Source of the DNA: Brevibacterium sp. 'Marine'
GTDB taxonomy: Bacteria > Actinomycetota > Actinomycetes > Actinomycetales > Brevibacteriaceae
Direction: 5' to 3'
DNA length: 64,000 nucleotides
Assembly: GCF_012844365.1 (NCBI RefSeq)
Contig: NZ_CP051626.1
Coordinates: 2,604,001-2,668,000, forward strand
In this document: positions 17,964 through 25,051 of the stretch, one piece after another
Numbering within the stretch: position 1 is the first letter of the stretch
Layout of the letters: every line of letters begins with the position of its first letter
Program-made: the position numbers and the translations under genes
The notes under the pieces: generated by a model
What the model saw: the letters and a program-made list of their open reading frames with translations, nothing else
Told to the model about the DNA's origin: nothing
Database searches by the model: none

Positions 17964-18629
17964 TCATGCCCAGATTCCGGTGCCGCAGAGTGTCCGCACG
18001 TCGTGAACGGGTTCGTCGACAACCGGTTCCAGCGTCGACACCCGAGCACCGTGGTCGACGACGTGGCGGATTCCTGCGGCAAGCACGCTGAGATTCGCGG
18101 CCATGGTCTCCGCGCGCTCACTGAGTTCGACCAGTCTTGCGGTGTCGAGCGTGGGCCCGGAGGTGAGTGTCTCCACGACTGCGTCATCGAAGTCTGCGGC
18201 GCCGTCGATCGGGGCCAGGGGTGCGTCCTCAGCTGCGGCTCCCGACAGGTCGATGGGCAGCAGAAGATTCTCGCTCGATCCGAGTGGGCCGGTGCCGACG
18301 CCGGCGGCGTGAGCGTGAAGGATCGCGACGATGATGGCCGGGTCGGCCGCCTCGGCGAGTCTGCGTTCTTCCCCCGTCAGGGCGTCAACGGTGTCGACCC
18401 AGTCGGCTCCGGCCAGAAACCGACCTGTGCGAGTATCGACTCCACGGTCGATCCCCCAACCGCCGAGCCCGGCCACGGGCGGCAGGGTCTCGATGGGCAG
18501 CGCCCAGTCGGACTGCGACCTCACGGTGTTGTGGAGCGCGGTCCGCAGTTCGACCATACGAGTGGTTTCGCTGCGGTCGATGTTCTCGAGCAGCACAGGA
18601 GCTGCCGGGATGACGGCGAAGGCGCCCAT
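17964..18629 (-). CDS. Class III extradiol dioxygenase subunit B-like (LigB-like) protein between miaB and miaA
   Basis: The 221-aa product begins MGAFAVIPAAPVLLENID, resembling the LigB-type N-terminus where an iron-binding His would sit, but no clear HxH or Glu triad is visible. The rest is Ala-rich with a central DPAIIVAILHAHAAGVGTG. A gene of this kind sits near miaA in other actinobacteria, mycobacteria included, and is unassigned there too. It starts one base after the miaB stop. A dioxygenase activity should not be assumed. Confidence 0.65.
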   Translation of the reverse strand: MGAFAVIPAAPVLLENIDRSETTRMVELRTALHNTVRSQSDWALPIETLPPVAGLGGWGIDRGVDTRTGRFLAGADWVDTVDALTGEERRLAEAADPAIIVAILHAHAAGVGTGPLGSSENLLLPIDLSGAAAEDAPLAPIDGAADFDDAVVETLTSGPTLDTARLVELSERAETMAANLSVLAAGIRHVVDHGARVSTLEPVVDEPVHDVRTLCGTGIWA

Positions 18630-18630
18630 C

Positions 18631-20127
18631 TCAGCCGCGGGCGCGGATGGTCGGCATGCCGAGATTCGTCGTGCCGGCAGCACTCTGGCCGGGGCTCGGT
18701 GCACCGCAGCTGTCGGCCTGTGCCCGGTCGTAGGCATCACCGGCGCGGGAAGGGCGCACGGAGAACCCGGAATCGGCGAGGAGGAAGTAGGGCTTCGCTT
18801 CGGTGACGGTCGCGGTGACGAAGTCGCCGGGCCGAGGCATCTGGGCGCCGTCGGGGATTCCGACATGGACGAGTCGATTGTCTTCGGCACGACCGCTCAG
18901 CCTGGGGGAATCGGCGTGGGGCAGTTTGGTCACGAGCACCTCGACCTCACGGCCGATCTGGGCTTTGTTCTCGTCCCAGGCGATTTCGTCCTGGAGTGCG
19001 GTGAGGCGTTTGAACCGCTCCTGAACGACGTCCTTCGGCACCTGGTTGTCCATCGTCGCCGCGGGTGTGCCGGGGCGGATGGAGTACTGGAAGGTGAAAG
19101 CCTGGGAGAACCGGGCACGGCGGACGATGTCCATCGTGCCTTGAAAGTCTTCTTCGGTCTCTCCGGGGAAGCCGACGATGATATCGGTGGTGATGGCCGC
19201 GTGCGGGATGCGCTCGCGCACGGTGTCGAGGATGTTCATGAACCGCTTGGTCCGGTAGGACCGCCGCATGGATTTGAGGATCGTGTCCGAACCGGACTGC
19301 AGCGGCATGTGCAGCTGCGGCATGACGGTCGGGGTCTCTGCCATTGCGTCGATGACGTCGTCGGAGAAGGCAGCCGGATGCGGGCTGGTGAAGCGGACCC
19401 GCTCGATCCCGTCGACGTTGCCGACGGCGCGCAGCAGTTTCGCGAACGCGCCCTTGTCGCGGAATTCGGCACCGTAGGAGTTGACGTTCTGGCCGAGCAG
19501 AGTGACTTCGACGACTCCGTCGGCGACGAGTGCTTCGACTTCGGCAAGGATGTCGCCGGGACGGCGGTCCTTCTCCTTGCCGCGCAGGCTGGGGACGATG
19601 CAGAAGGTGCAGGTGTTGTTGCAGCCGACCGAGATCGACACCCACCCGGAGTGCTGGGATTCGCGCCGGCTGGGCAGGGTGGAGGGGAAGACGTCGAGGC
19701 TTTCGAGGATCTCGACCTGCGCTTCCTCGTTGTGGCGGGCGCGTTCGAGCAGAGCCGGCAGGGAACCCATGTTGTGGGTGCCGAAGACCACGTCGACCCA
19801 GGGGGCCTTCTTCACGATCGTGTCGCGGTCCTTCTGTGCCATGCATCCGCCGACGGCGATCTGGAGACCGGGATGGTTCTCCTTGACCTTCGCGAGCTGG
19901 CCGAGGTTGCCGTAGAGGCGGTTGTCCGCGTTTTCGCGGACGGCGCAGGTGTTGAAGACGACGACGTCGGCCTGGTCGTCGGTGTTCGCCTGAACGTAGC
20001 CGGCGTCGTCGAGCAGTCCGGACAGACGCTCGGAGTCGTGCACGTTCATCTGACATCCGTAGGTCTTGACCTCGTAGCTGCGAGGGGTGGCACCGGATGT
20101 CGTCGGGGATTCAATCAGTTCAGTCAT
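18631..20127 (-). CDS. miaB: tRNA-2-methylthio-N6-dimethylallyladenosine synthase MiaB
   Basis: The 498-aa radical-SAM methylthiotransferase has the N-terminal cluster cysteines Cys25 ([11 protein letters not shown]), Cys61 and Cys95, the radical-SAM triad Cys169/Cys173/Cys176 in CNNTCTFC, and a C-terminal TRAM domain ending near residue 450. A Ser/Gly/Ala tail of about 40 residues follows. It thiolates i6A37 made by MiaA. TAGAAT (20137-20142) lies 9 nt before the ATG. The 35-bp gap to recX does not rule out read-through from recA-recX. Confidence 0.96.
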   Translation of the reverse strand: MTELIESPTTSGATPRSYEVKTYGCQMNVHDSERLSGLLDDAGYVQANTDDQADVVVFNTCAVRENADNRLYGNLGQLAKVKENHPGLQIAVGGCMAQKDRDTIVKKAPWVDVVFGTHNMGSLPALLERARHNEEAQVEILESLDVFPSTLPSRRESQHSGWVSISVGCNNTCTFCIVPSLRGKEKDRRPGDILAEVEALVADGVVEVTLLGQNVNSYGAEFRDKGAFAKLLRAVGNVDGIERVRFTSPHPAAFSDDVIDAMAETPTVMPQLHMPLQSGSDTILKSMRRSYRTKRFMNILDTVRERIPHAAITTDIIVGFPGETEEDFQGTMDIVRRARFSQAFTFQYSIRPGTPAATMDNQVPKDVVQERFKRLTALQDEIAWDENKAQIGREVEVLVTKLPHADSPRLSGRAEDNRLVHVGIPDGAQMPRPGDFVTATVTEAKPYFLLADSGFSVRPSRAGDAYDRAQADSCGAPSPGQSAAGTTNLGMPTIRARG

Positions 20128-20162
20128 GGCGCACCTATTCTAGCCGTTCCCCGGGTGCCGTT

Positions 20163-21230
20163 TCAGTCGTCGGTGAGCACGTCGCGTGTGACCTTGATGC
20201 AGATCGCCGAGGGGAAGCCGCGGCGGGCGAGCATGCCGAGGATCCGACGCTCCCGCACCGCATAGTCGAGACGCCGCGTGGAGGCGGCCTTCTTTTCGGC
20301 GACTTCGCGGGCGAGCTCTTCCTCGCCGTCGATGTCGGCCACGGCCTCGGAGGCCAGTTCGGGGCTGATGCCCTTCTTGCTCAGTTCGCGTTTGAGCACG
20401 GACCGGGAGAGTTTCCGGTTCTCGCGCTGTGCCCGTGCGAAACGGTGCGCGAACTCTTCGTCGTTGAGCAGCCGCGAGTTCTTGAGCTTCTCGATGAGGA
20501 CATCGATCGCTTCGGGCATGAGGTCGCGTTTGAGGAGCTTCTTGCGCAGTTCATCGCTGGAGTGATCGCGCATGGCGAGCATGTTCATCGCAGTCTTCTT
20601 CGCCTGGGCGTAGTCCGCATCGAAGTCGGGTGCCTCGTCCTCGTCCTCATCGAAGCTCAGCCCGGGACCGGAAGCGAAGTCGGGTGGGCCGTCGCTGTCA
20701 TCCAGAAAGTCTGTCGCGGCATTGCCATCGCTCGCCAGGAGATCTGGACCATCATTCTCGGCGGCAAGGAAATCAGGAACGTCGATGAAGTCCGGAGTCG
20801 AGTCGGTACCGCCTTCGACCCACCCGTTGTCCGGTTCCTGCTGCTGTCGCTTCCAGCCGCTGGAGTTCTTCTTGCCCGTGGAACCGGCTGTCGTGCCGAC
20901 CTTCGACCCCGCTCGTAAAGACTTCCCCGACTGCGTCCCCGAGCCCCCTCCGGAACGCGACGCCGAACTCTTTCGGCTGCCGGATCGACCATTGCCGCCG
21001 GTGACATCATCGTCGTCGAGGCCGGAGAGACCGGCGAAGAATCCGGCCTCCCCTTCGGCATGACGTTGGTCGATCTCCGAGATTGCGCTGCGCAGCTGCG
21101 AGAGCGTCTCGGTCTGAGTCGAGTCGTTCCGACCGGAGTCCCTCGCACCGACCGTGTCAGTCGCTGCGGTGGGCTCGTGGCCGGTGTACTCGTCGTCAGT
21201 CGACGAGGCGTCAGGAGACTTCGACGTCAT
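20163..21230 (-). CDS. recX: RecX regulatory protein with a long acidic N-terminal extension
   Basis: The 355-aa product is a RecA modulator. RecX proper is residues ~205-355, three-helix repeats opening with [26 protein letters not shown] and including [21 protein letters not shown]. Residues 1-200 are low-complexity: a Ser/Gly/Lys-rich stretch (80-125) and then an Asp/Glu/Pro-rich stretch (140-200). RecX is usually 150-200 aa in total. The ATG at 21230 overlaps recA by 20 nt, so it is translationally coupled. Starts further in (Met215 region) are possible but lack a ribosome site. Confidence 0.88.
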   Translation of the reverse strand: MTSKSPDASSTDDEYTGHEPTAATDTVGARDSGRNDSTQTETLSQLRSAISEIDQRHAEGEAGFFAGLSGLDDDDVTGGNGRSGSRKSSASRSGGGSGTQSGKSLRAGSKVGTTAGSTGKKNSSGWKRQQQEPDNGWVEGGTDSTPDFIDVPDFLAAENDGPDLLASDGNAATDFLDDSDGPPDFASGPGLSFDEDEDEAPDFDADYAQAKKTAMNMLAMRDHSSDELRKKLLKRDLMPEAIDVLIEKLKNSRLLNDEEFAHRFARAQRENRKLSRSVLKRELSKKGISPELASEAVADIDGEEELAREVAEKKAASTRRLDYAVRERRILGMLARRGFPSAICIKVTRDVLTDD

Positions 21231-22302
21231 CCGTCTGTGCTTCTCCGGCCGCCTCGGCGCCGTCCTCGGGTTCGTCGACCTGGATGAGACCCAGCTTGTG
21301 CTTGATCTTCAGCTCGATCTCTTCGGCCAGGCCAGGGTTGTCGCGGAGGAAGTTGCGGACGTTCTCCTTGCCCTGCCCCAGCTGATCGCCGTCATAGGTG
21401 AACCAGGAACCGGACTTGCGCACGATGCCGTTGTCGACGCCCATATCGATGAGGCTGCCTTCGCGGGAGATGCCGTGGCCGTAGAGGATGTCGAACTCGG
21501 CCTGCTTGAACGGCGGAGCGACCTTGTTCTTCACGATCTTCGCACGGGTTCGGTTGCCGACCGCGTCCTGACCTTCCTTGAGGGTCTCGATGCGGCGGAC
21601 GTCGATGCGCACGGAGGCGTAGAACTTCAGTGCCTTACCGCCCGAGGTGGTCTCCGGGGAACCGAAGAAGACGCCGACCTTCTCACGCAGCTGGTTGATG
21701 AAGATCGCGGTGGTCTTCGACTGGGCCAAGGCACCGGTGATCTTACGCAGGGCCTGAGACATCAGGCGGGCCTGCAGACCGACGTGGCTGTCGCCCATCT
21801 CGCCTTCGATCTCGGCCTTGGGCACCAGGGCTGCGACGGAGTCGATGACGATGATGTCCAGCGCTCCGGAGCGGATGAGCATATCGGCGATCTCGAGTGC
21901 CTGCTCACCGGTGTCCGGCTGGGAGACGAGGAGCTGATCGGTGTCGACGCCGAGCTTCTTCGCATACTCGGGGTCGAGTGCGTGCTCGGCATCGATGAAC
22001 CCGGCGATTCCGCCGGCCTTCTGAGCGTTCGCCACGGCGTGGAGAGCCACGGTCGTCTTACCGGAGGATTCCGGACCGTAGATCTCGACGACGCGACCGC
22101 GCGGCAGACCGCCGATGCCCAGCGCGATGTCGAGTGCGACCGAGCCGGTCGGGATGGAGGCGATGGGCTCACGCACACCGTCACCGAGGCGCATGATCGC
22201 GCCCTTGCCGTAGTTGCGATCGATCTGGCCCATTGCGGCTTCGAGTGCCTTCGACTTGTCGCCGCCGGTGGGAACCTGAAGGTTCTTGGGTGTACGTGCC
22301 AT
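21211..22302 (-). CDS. recA: RecA recombinase
   Basis: The 363-aa strand-exchange ATPase and LexA co-protease shows Walker [10 protein letters not shown] near residue 70, Walker [18 protein letters not shown], loop L2 region [18 protein letters not shown], and an acidic C-terminal tail. ATG 22302 has AGGAGA 6 nt upstream. The ~190-bp region before it holds a LexA box at 22445. recX follows with an overlap. No intein is present. Confidence 0.99.
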   Translation of the reverse strand: MARTPKNLQVPTGGDKSKALEAAMGQIDRNYGKGAIMRLGDGVREPIASIPTGSVALDIALGIGGLPRGRVVEIYGPESSGKTTVALHAVANAQKAGGIAGFIDAEHALDPEYAKKLGVDTDQLLVSQPDTGEQALEIADMLIRSGALDIIVIDSVAALVPKAEIEGEMGDSHVGLQARLMSQALRKITGALAQSKTTAIFINQLREKVGVFFGSPETTSGGKALKFYASVRIDVRRIETLKEGQDAVGNRTRAKIVKNKVAPPFKQAEFDILYGHGISREGSLIDMGVDNGIVRKSGSWFTYDGDQLGQGKENVRNFLRDNPGLAEEIELKIKHKLGLIQVDEPEDGAEAAGEAQTDDVEVS

Positions 22303-22444
22303 GACGTCTCCTCTTCGTTGCTTTTCCTTTGAGACCAAGGCTAGAAGATGGCACTGACATAACGACAGAGGAAGCGATTCCCCCGTGGATAACCAGCCAC
22401 TCATGGTCACAGGTCCCGTGATTCCTCACCAGGATAACCCACAT

Positions 22445-22460
22445 GGGAACAGGTGTTCTA
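22445..22460. promoter_or_regulatory. LexA (SOS) box upstream of recA
   Basis: GGGAACAGGTGTTCTA; on the recA strand it reads TAGAACACCTGTTCCC. Its TAGAAC half equals that of the box near lexA (10724), and GAAC-4 nt-GTTC is perfect. It lies 143 bp before the recA ATG. The position upstream of a long 5' region fits a distal SOS promoter as in mycobacterial recA; this is an inference. Confidence 0.8.
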
Positions 22461-22493
22461 TATATTCGGGTGTGTCGCGTGTCTCCGCGGAAT

Positions 22494-22901
22494 CTAGGCC
22501 GACGCCAGGCCCAGCTGCCAGGTGAGACCGAAGCGGTCGCCCACCCATCCGAACGGTCCGAACCCGTAGTCGTCGAGCGGCATGAACACAGTCCCCTGCG
22601 CGCTCAGTGCGGTGAAGAGGCGTTCGAGCTCCTCGGCCGATTCGCAGTCGACCATGAGCGAGACACCAGGGGTGATGTCCCACTCGTGAGCGACGAAGCT
22701 GTCGCTCAACCGCAGTCTCTGCCCCGCGATCTCGATCTCGGACATGATGACCGTGCCCTCGGCACCCGGTCCCTCGGGACCGTAGCGATTGTCGAGGATC
22801 ACTCGCCCGTCCGCGAAGAGTTCGACATAGGTTTCCATGGCTTCGGCGGCGCTCTGGCCGCGGCTGGGCTGGAAGGTGATGAACGGGACGGCCTGATTCA
22901 T
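22494..22901 (-). CDS. PhnB/YjdN-like VOC protein
   Basis: The 135-aa protein belongs to the PhnB group of the vicinal-oxygen-chelate superfamily: AVPFITFQPSRGQSAAEAMETYVELF at the start, GTVIMSEIEIAGQRLRLSDS in the middle and FGPFGWVGDRFGLTWQL at the end. Bacterial members are of unknown function (often mislabelled as 3-demethylubiquinone methyltransferases). It has its own ATG at 22901, faces the recA promoter region with its 3' end, and lies 63 bp downstream of the DUF3046 gene. Confidence 0.8.
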   Translation of the reverse strand: MNQAVPFITFQPSRGQSAAEAMETYVELFADGRVILDNRYGPEGPGAEGTVIMSEIEIAGQRLRLSDSFVAHEWDITPGVSLMVDCESAEELERLFTALSAQGTVFMPLDDYGFGPFGWVGDRFGLTWQLGLASA

Positions 22902-22964
22902 GCGGTCAGTCTACACTCGGCCGACATCGCGCCGACAGAGAAGGTTTCGCGCAGCTGCGAGAAA

Positions 22965-23192
22965 TCAGAACGGAGTCGAGCGCGGCTTCTCCTTGCCCAG
23001 GCGACGGGATTCGGGAACGCCCATGGAGTCGCACACGGCGATCCAGATATCGCGGGGTTCGACGCCGGCTTCGAATGCCTGCGCCGCGGTTCGTGAGCCC
23101 AATGAGCTCAGAGTGAGGTCGGTGTGCAGGGAGGCGGCACGAGCCTCACCGAACTCCTCGTTCATGAGGATCCAGTAGAGCGTGTGCCGCAT
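22965..23192 (-). CDS. DUF3046 small protein
   Basis: The 75-aa product [20 protein letters not shown]... matches the DUF3046 family of small actinobacterial proteins found beside recA: an N-terminal helix with W7/F14, then LGSRTAAQAFEAGVEPRDIWIAVCDSMGVP. The ATG overlaps the stop of the ClgR-type gene (TGATG). The function is unknown; strict conservation of position suggests a link with the ClgR/RecA region. Confidence 0.8.
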   Translation of the reverse strand: MRHTLYWILMNEEFGEARAASLHTDLTLSSLGSRTAAQAFEAGVEPRDIWIAVCDSMGVPESRRLGKEKPRSTPF

Positions 23193-23521
23193 CAGGGCTT
23201 GGCAGCCAGCCGCGGAGAAGAGTATCCCTCGGGGTGACCGAGGATCTTGTCCGAGAGCTCCTGCGGAATGGTGTCGGGGATCTGCACGCCCTCTTCGAGT
23301 GCGAAGCGATCGGACACGGACGACAGCAGTGCCGACAGCGGCAGATCGAGTGCTTCACAGATCGCCGACAGCAGCTCCGATGAGGCTTCCTTCTGTCCGC
23401 GCTCGATCTCGCTGAGGTAGCCCAGCGAAACGCTGGCCCCGGTCGAGACATCGCGAAGGGTGCGTCCTTGACGACGGCGGGCGGAACGTAGTGCGTCGCC
23501 GATTTCGACTCTCAGTAACAT
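23192..23521 (-). CDS. clgR: XRE-family regulator of the ClgR type
   Basis: The 109-aa protein has one helix-turn-helix at residues 8-62 ([31 protein letters not shown], then [12 protein letters not shown]) and a short acidic C-terminal part. Location beside pgsA, pncC, DUF3046 and recA is that of ClgR, the activator of clp protease genes in corynebacteria, mycobacteria and streptomycetes. The ribosome site AAAGGGAGGG precedes ATG 23521. C-terminal degradation signals seen in other ClgRs (e.g. ending AA) are not matched exactly: it ends RLAAKP. Confidence 0.8.
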   Translation of the reverse strand: MLLRVEIGDALRSARRRQGRTLRDVSTGASVSLGYLSEIERGQKEASSELLSAICEALDLPLSALLSSVSDRFALEEGVQIPDTIPQELSDKILGHPEGYSSPRLAAKP

Positions 23522-23698
23522 AACGCGGCCCTCCCTTTGTCAGCGCGTCCCGTCAATGTAGTTCCAACAACCTTACAACCTGGCCGTGACACAGCACCAA
23601 CCTGGTGCCCCGAGCGGATGGTATTGCCAGTCCATTCGAAGACTTTGGAGAATTTTCGTCCGATGGTCATCACCCGGTCAACCCCACAGCAGACGAAC

Positions 23699-24241
23699 TT
23701 ATTCCGCGGCGTCCTCGCCAGCATTCGACGCCTGCCCGGCCTCGGGCCCGAAGGCGAGTTCGCGCACGAATTCGTCGAGGTTGACCGCCATCGCCTGTAC
23801 CGTCTGGCTGCGGATAGCATCGCGGTCACCGGTGAACTCGTGTTCGAAGACCTTCGCCTTCCCGCCGAAGGCGATCGCGGTGTAGACGAGTCCGACGGGC
23901 TTGTCGTCCTGCGGATCGGGACCGGCGACCCCGGTGCAGGAGATCCCGATGTCGGCGACGCACTGCACGGCCGTGCCGACAGCCATCTGTGCGGCGACGA
24001 CCGGGTCAATCGGTCCGGTCTCCTCGAGGTGGTCGGCATTCACTCCGGCCAGGCTCGCCTTGAGGTCGGTGGCGTAGGTGACCAGTCCCCCGCGCACCAC
24101 TGCCGAAGCTCCCGGCACGTCGACGAGCGAGGCGACGAAGCGTCCGCCGGTCAGCGATTCCGCCGACGCCAGCGAGATCCCCAGCTGAGAACAGGTGGAG
24201 ATGATGCGACGCGCGGTCGCCATGAGCTCGGACTCAGCCAC
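23699..24241 (-). CDS. pncC: Nicotinamide-nucleotide amidase (CinA C-terminal domain)
   Basis: The 180-aa product is a stand-alone CinA-C/PncC domain that deamidates NMN. Motifs are SLASAESLTGGRFVASL (catalytic Ser region), GGLVTYATDLKASLAGV, and CTGVAGPDPQDDKPVGLVY. Start: GTG 24241 overlaps the pgsA stop by 8 nt and has GGGGA upstream; ATG 24223 is an alternative. It is the usual partner of pgsA upstream and clgR downstream in actinobacteria. Confidence 0.9.
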   Translation of the reverse strand: MAESELMATARRIISTCSQLGISLASAESLTGGRFVASLVDVPGASAVVRGGLVTYATDLKASLAGVNADHLEETGPIDPVVAAQMAVGTAVQCVADIGISCTGVAGPDPQDDKPVGLVYTAIAFGGKAKVFEHEFTGDRDAIRSQTVQAMAVNLDEFVRELAFGPEAGQASNAGEDAAE

Positions 24242-24926
24242 GCTGCGTGTCCCCGCCGGTCTGAGTGTCCCCAGCGCTCGGCGCATCCCCGCCGTTGCCG
24301 TTCTTCGCGTCCTTGTACAGCTTCGCCGCCTGCACGCAGTAGTCGACGCCGGTGACGATGGTGACGACGATGGCCGCGGCCATGATGATCCAGGCGACGA
24401 CGAGGAGGATGACGGAGACGACGGAGGGCAGCACGTCCGAGAGCGGGAAGACCACCAGGAACAGCCCGATCGCCGCCGTCTGCAGCACGGTCTTGATCTT
24501 GCCGCCGCGCGAGGCGGGCATGACAGCAATGCGGATCATGAAGAACCGCAGCACGGTGATGCCGAATTCGCGCACGAGGATGATCACGGGCACCCACCAG
24601 GGCAGTTCGGCGATGATCGCCAGACCGATGAGTGCGGCTGCCATGAGCGATTTGTCAGCGATGGGATCGGCGATCTTGCCGAAGTTCGTGATGAGGTTGT
24701 TCCGCCTAGCCAGGTAGCCGTCGACGAAGTCGGTGAACATGGCCAGCAGGAACACGACGAGCGCCCACCAGCGCAGGGTCACATCGTTGCCGCCGTCGGT
24801 CAGCAGGAGCACGAGGAACAGGGGCACCATGAGGATGCGCAGCACCGTGAGTGCGTTCGGAATGTTCCACGGACTCGGTTCTGCTGCGGGCTGCTGGGAG
24901 GCTCCGGCCTCGACTCGATCGTTCAC
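24234..24926 (-). CDS. pgsA: CDP-diacylglycerol-glycerol-3-phosphate 3-phosphatidyltransferase
   Basis: The 230-aa inner-membrane enzyme makes phosphatidylglycerol phosphate. The CDP-alcohol phosphotransferase signature is intact: DFVDGYLARRNNLITNFGK followed by IADPIADKS (DGx2ARx8Gx3Dx3D). Membrane segments lie at about 30-45, 55-75, 100-115, 150-170 and 175-200. A hydrophilic tail with a TQTGGDTQRG ending is unusual in length. The GTG start at 24926 follows TAGGCT (24933-24938) by 6 nt, suggesting a leaderless mRNA. Confidence 0.92.
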   Translation of the reverse strand: MNDRVEAGASQQPAAEPSPWNIPNALTVLRILMVPLFLVLLLTDGGNDVTLRWWALVVFLLAMFTDFVDGYLARRNNLITNFGKIADPIADKSLMAAALIGLAIIAELPWWVPVIILVREFGITVLRFFMIRIAVMPASRGGKIKTVLQTAAIGLFLVVFPLSDVLPSVVSVILLVVAWIIMAAAIVVTIVTGVDYCVQAAKLYKDAKNGNGGDAPSAGDTQTGGDTQRG

Positions 24927-24988
24927 GCATCCAGCCTATCGGAGTGAGCTGAGCAGATCATTCCAACCGTGGGAATGACGACGACAAT

Positions 24989-25030
24989 CGCCGAGGCGGC
25001 GCACCGTCGCAACGGTGAGCCGCCTCGGCG
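24989..25030. terminator. Terminator after ftsK
   Basis: A 42-nt hairpin: arms CGCCGAGGCGGC (24989-25000) and GCCGCCTCGGCG (25019-25030), plus inner arms CACCGT/ACGGTG around a CGCA loop, with one internal G-A mismatch. It starts 21 bp after the ftsK stop at 25052 and lies upstream of the pgsA promoter. Confidence 0.8.
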
Positions 25031-25051
25031 AGGGGTGGGGTTCGGATCAGA

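Noticed and set aside
16626..18806. A 726-codon plus-strand frame across dapF, miaA and the dioxygenase-like gene
   Set aside because: It spans three real minus-strand genes and their gaps and resembles no protein.
18331..20265. A 644-codon open frame on the plus strand opposite miaB
   Set aside because: It is the antisense of a certain miaB gene, an effect of high third-position GC; it has no family motif or ribosome site.
22303..22493. Riboswitch or attenuator in the recA upstream region
   Set aside because: The long leader has no clear aptamer or terminator-antiterminator pair; the SOS box explains regulation well enough.
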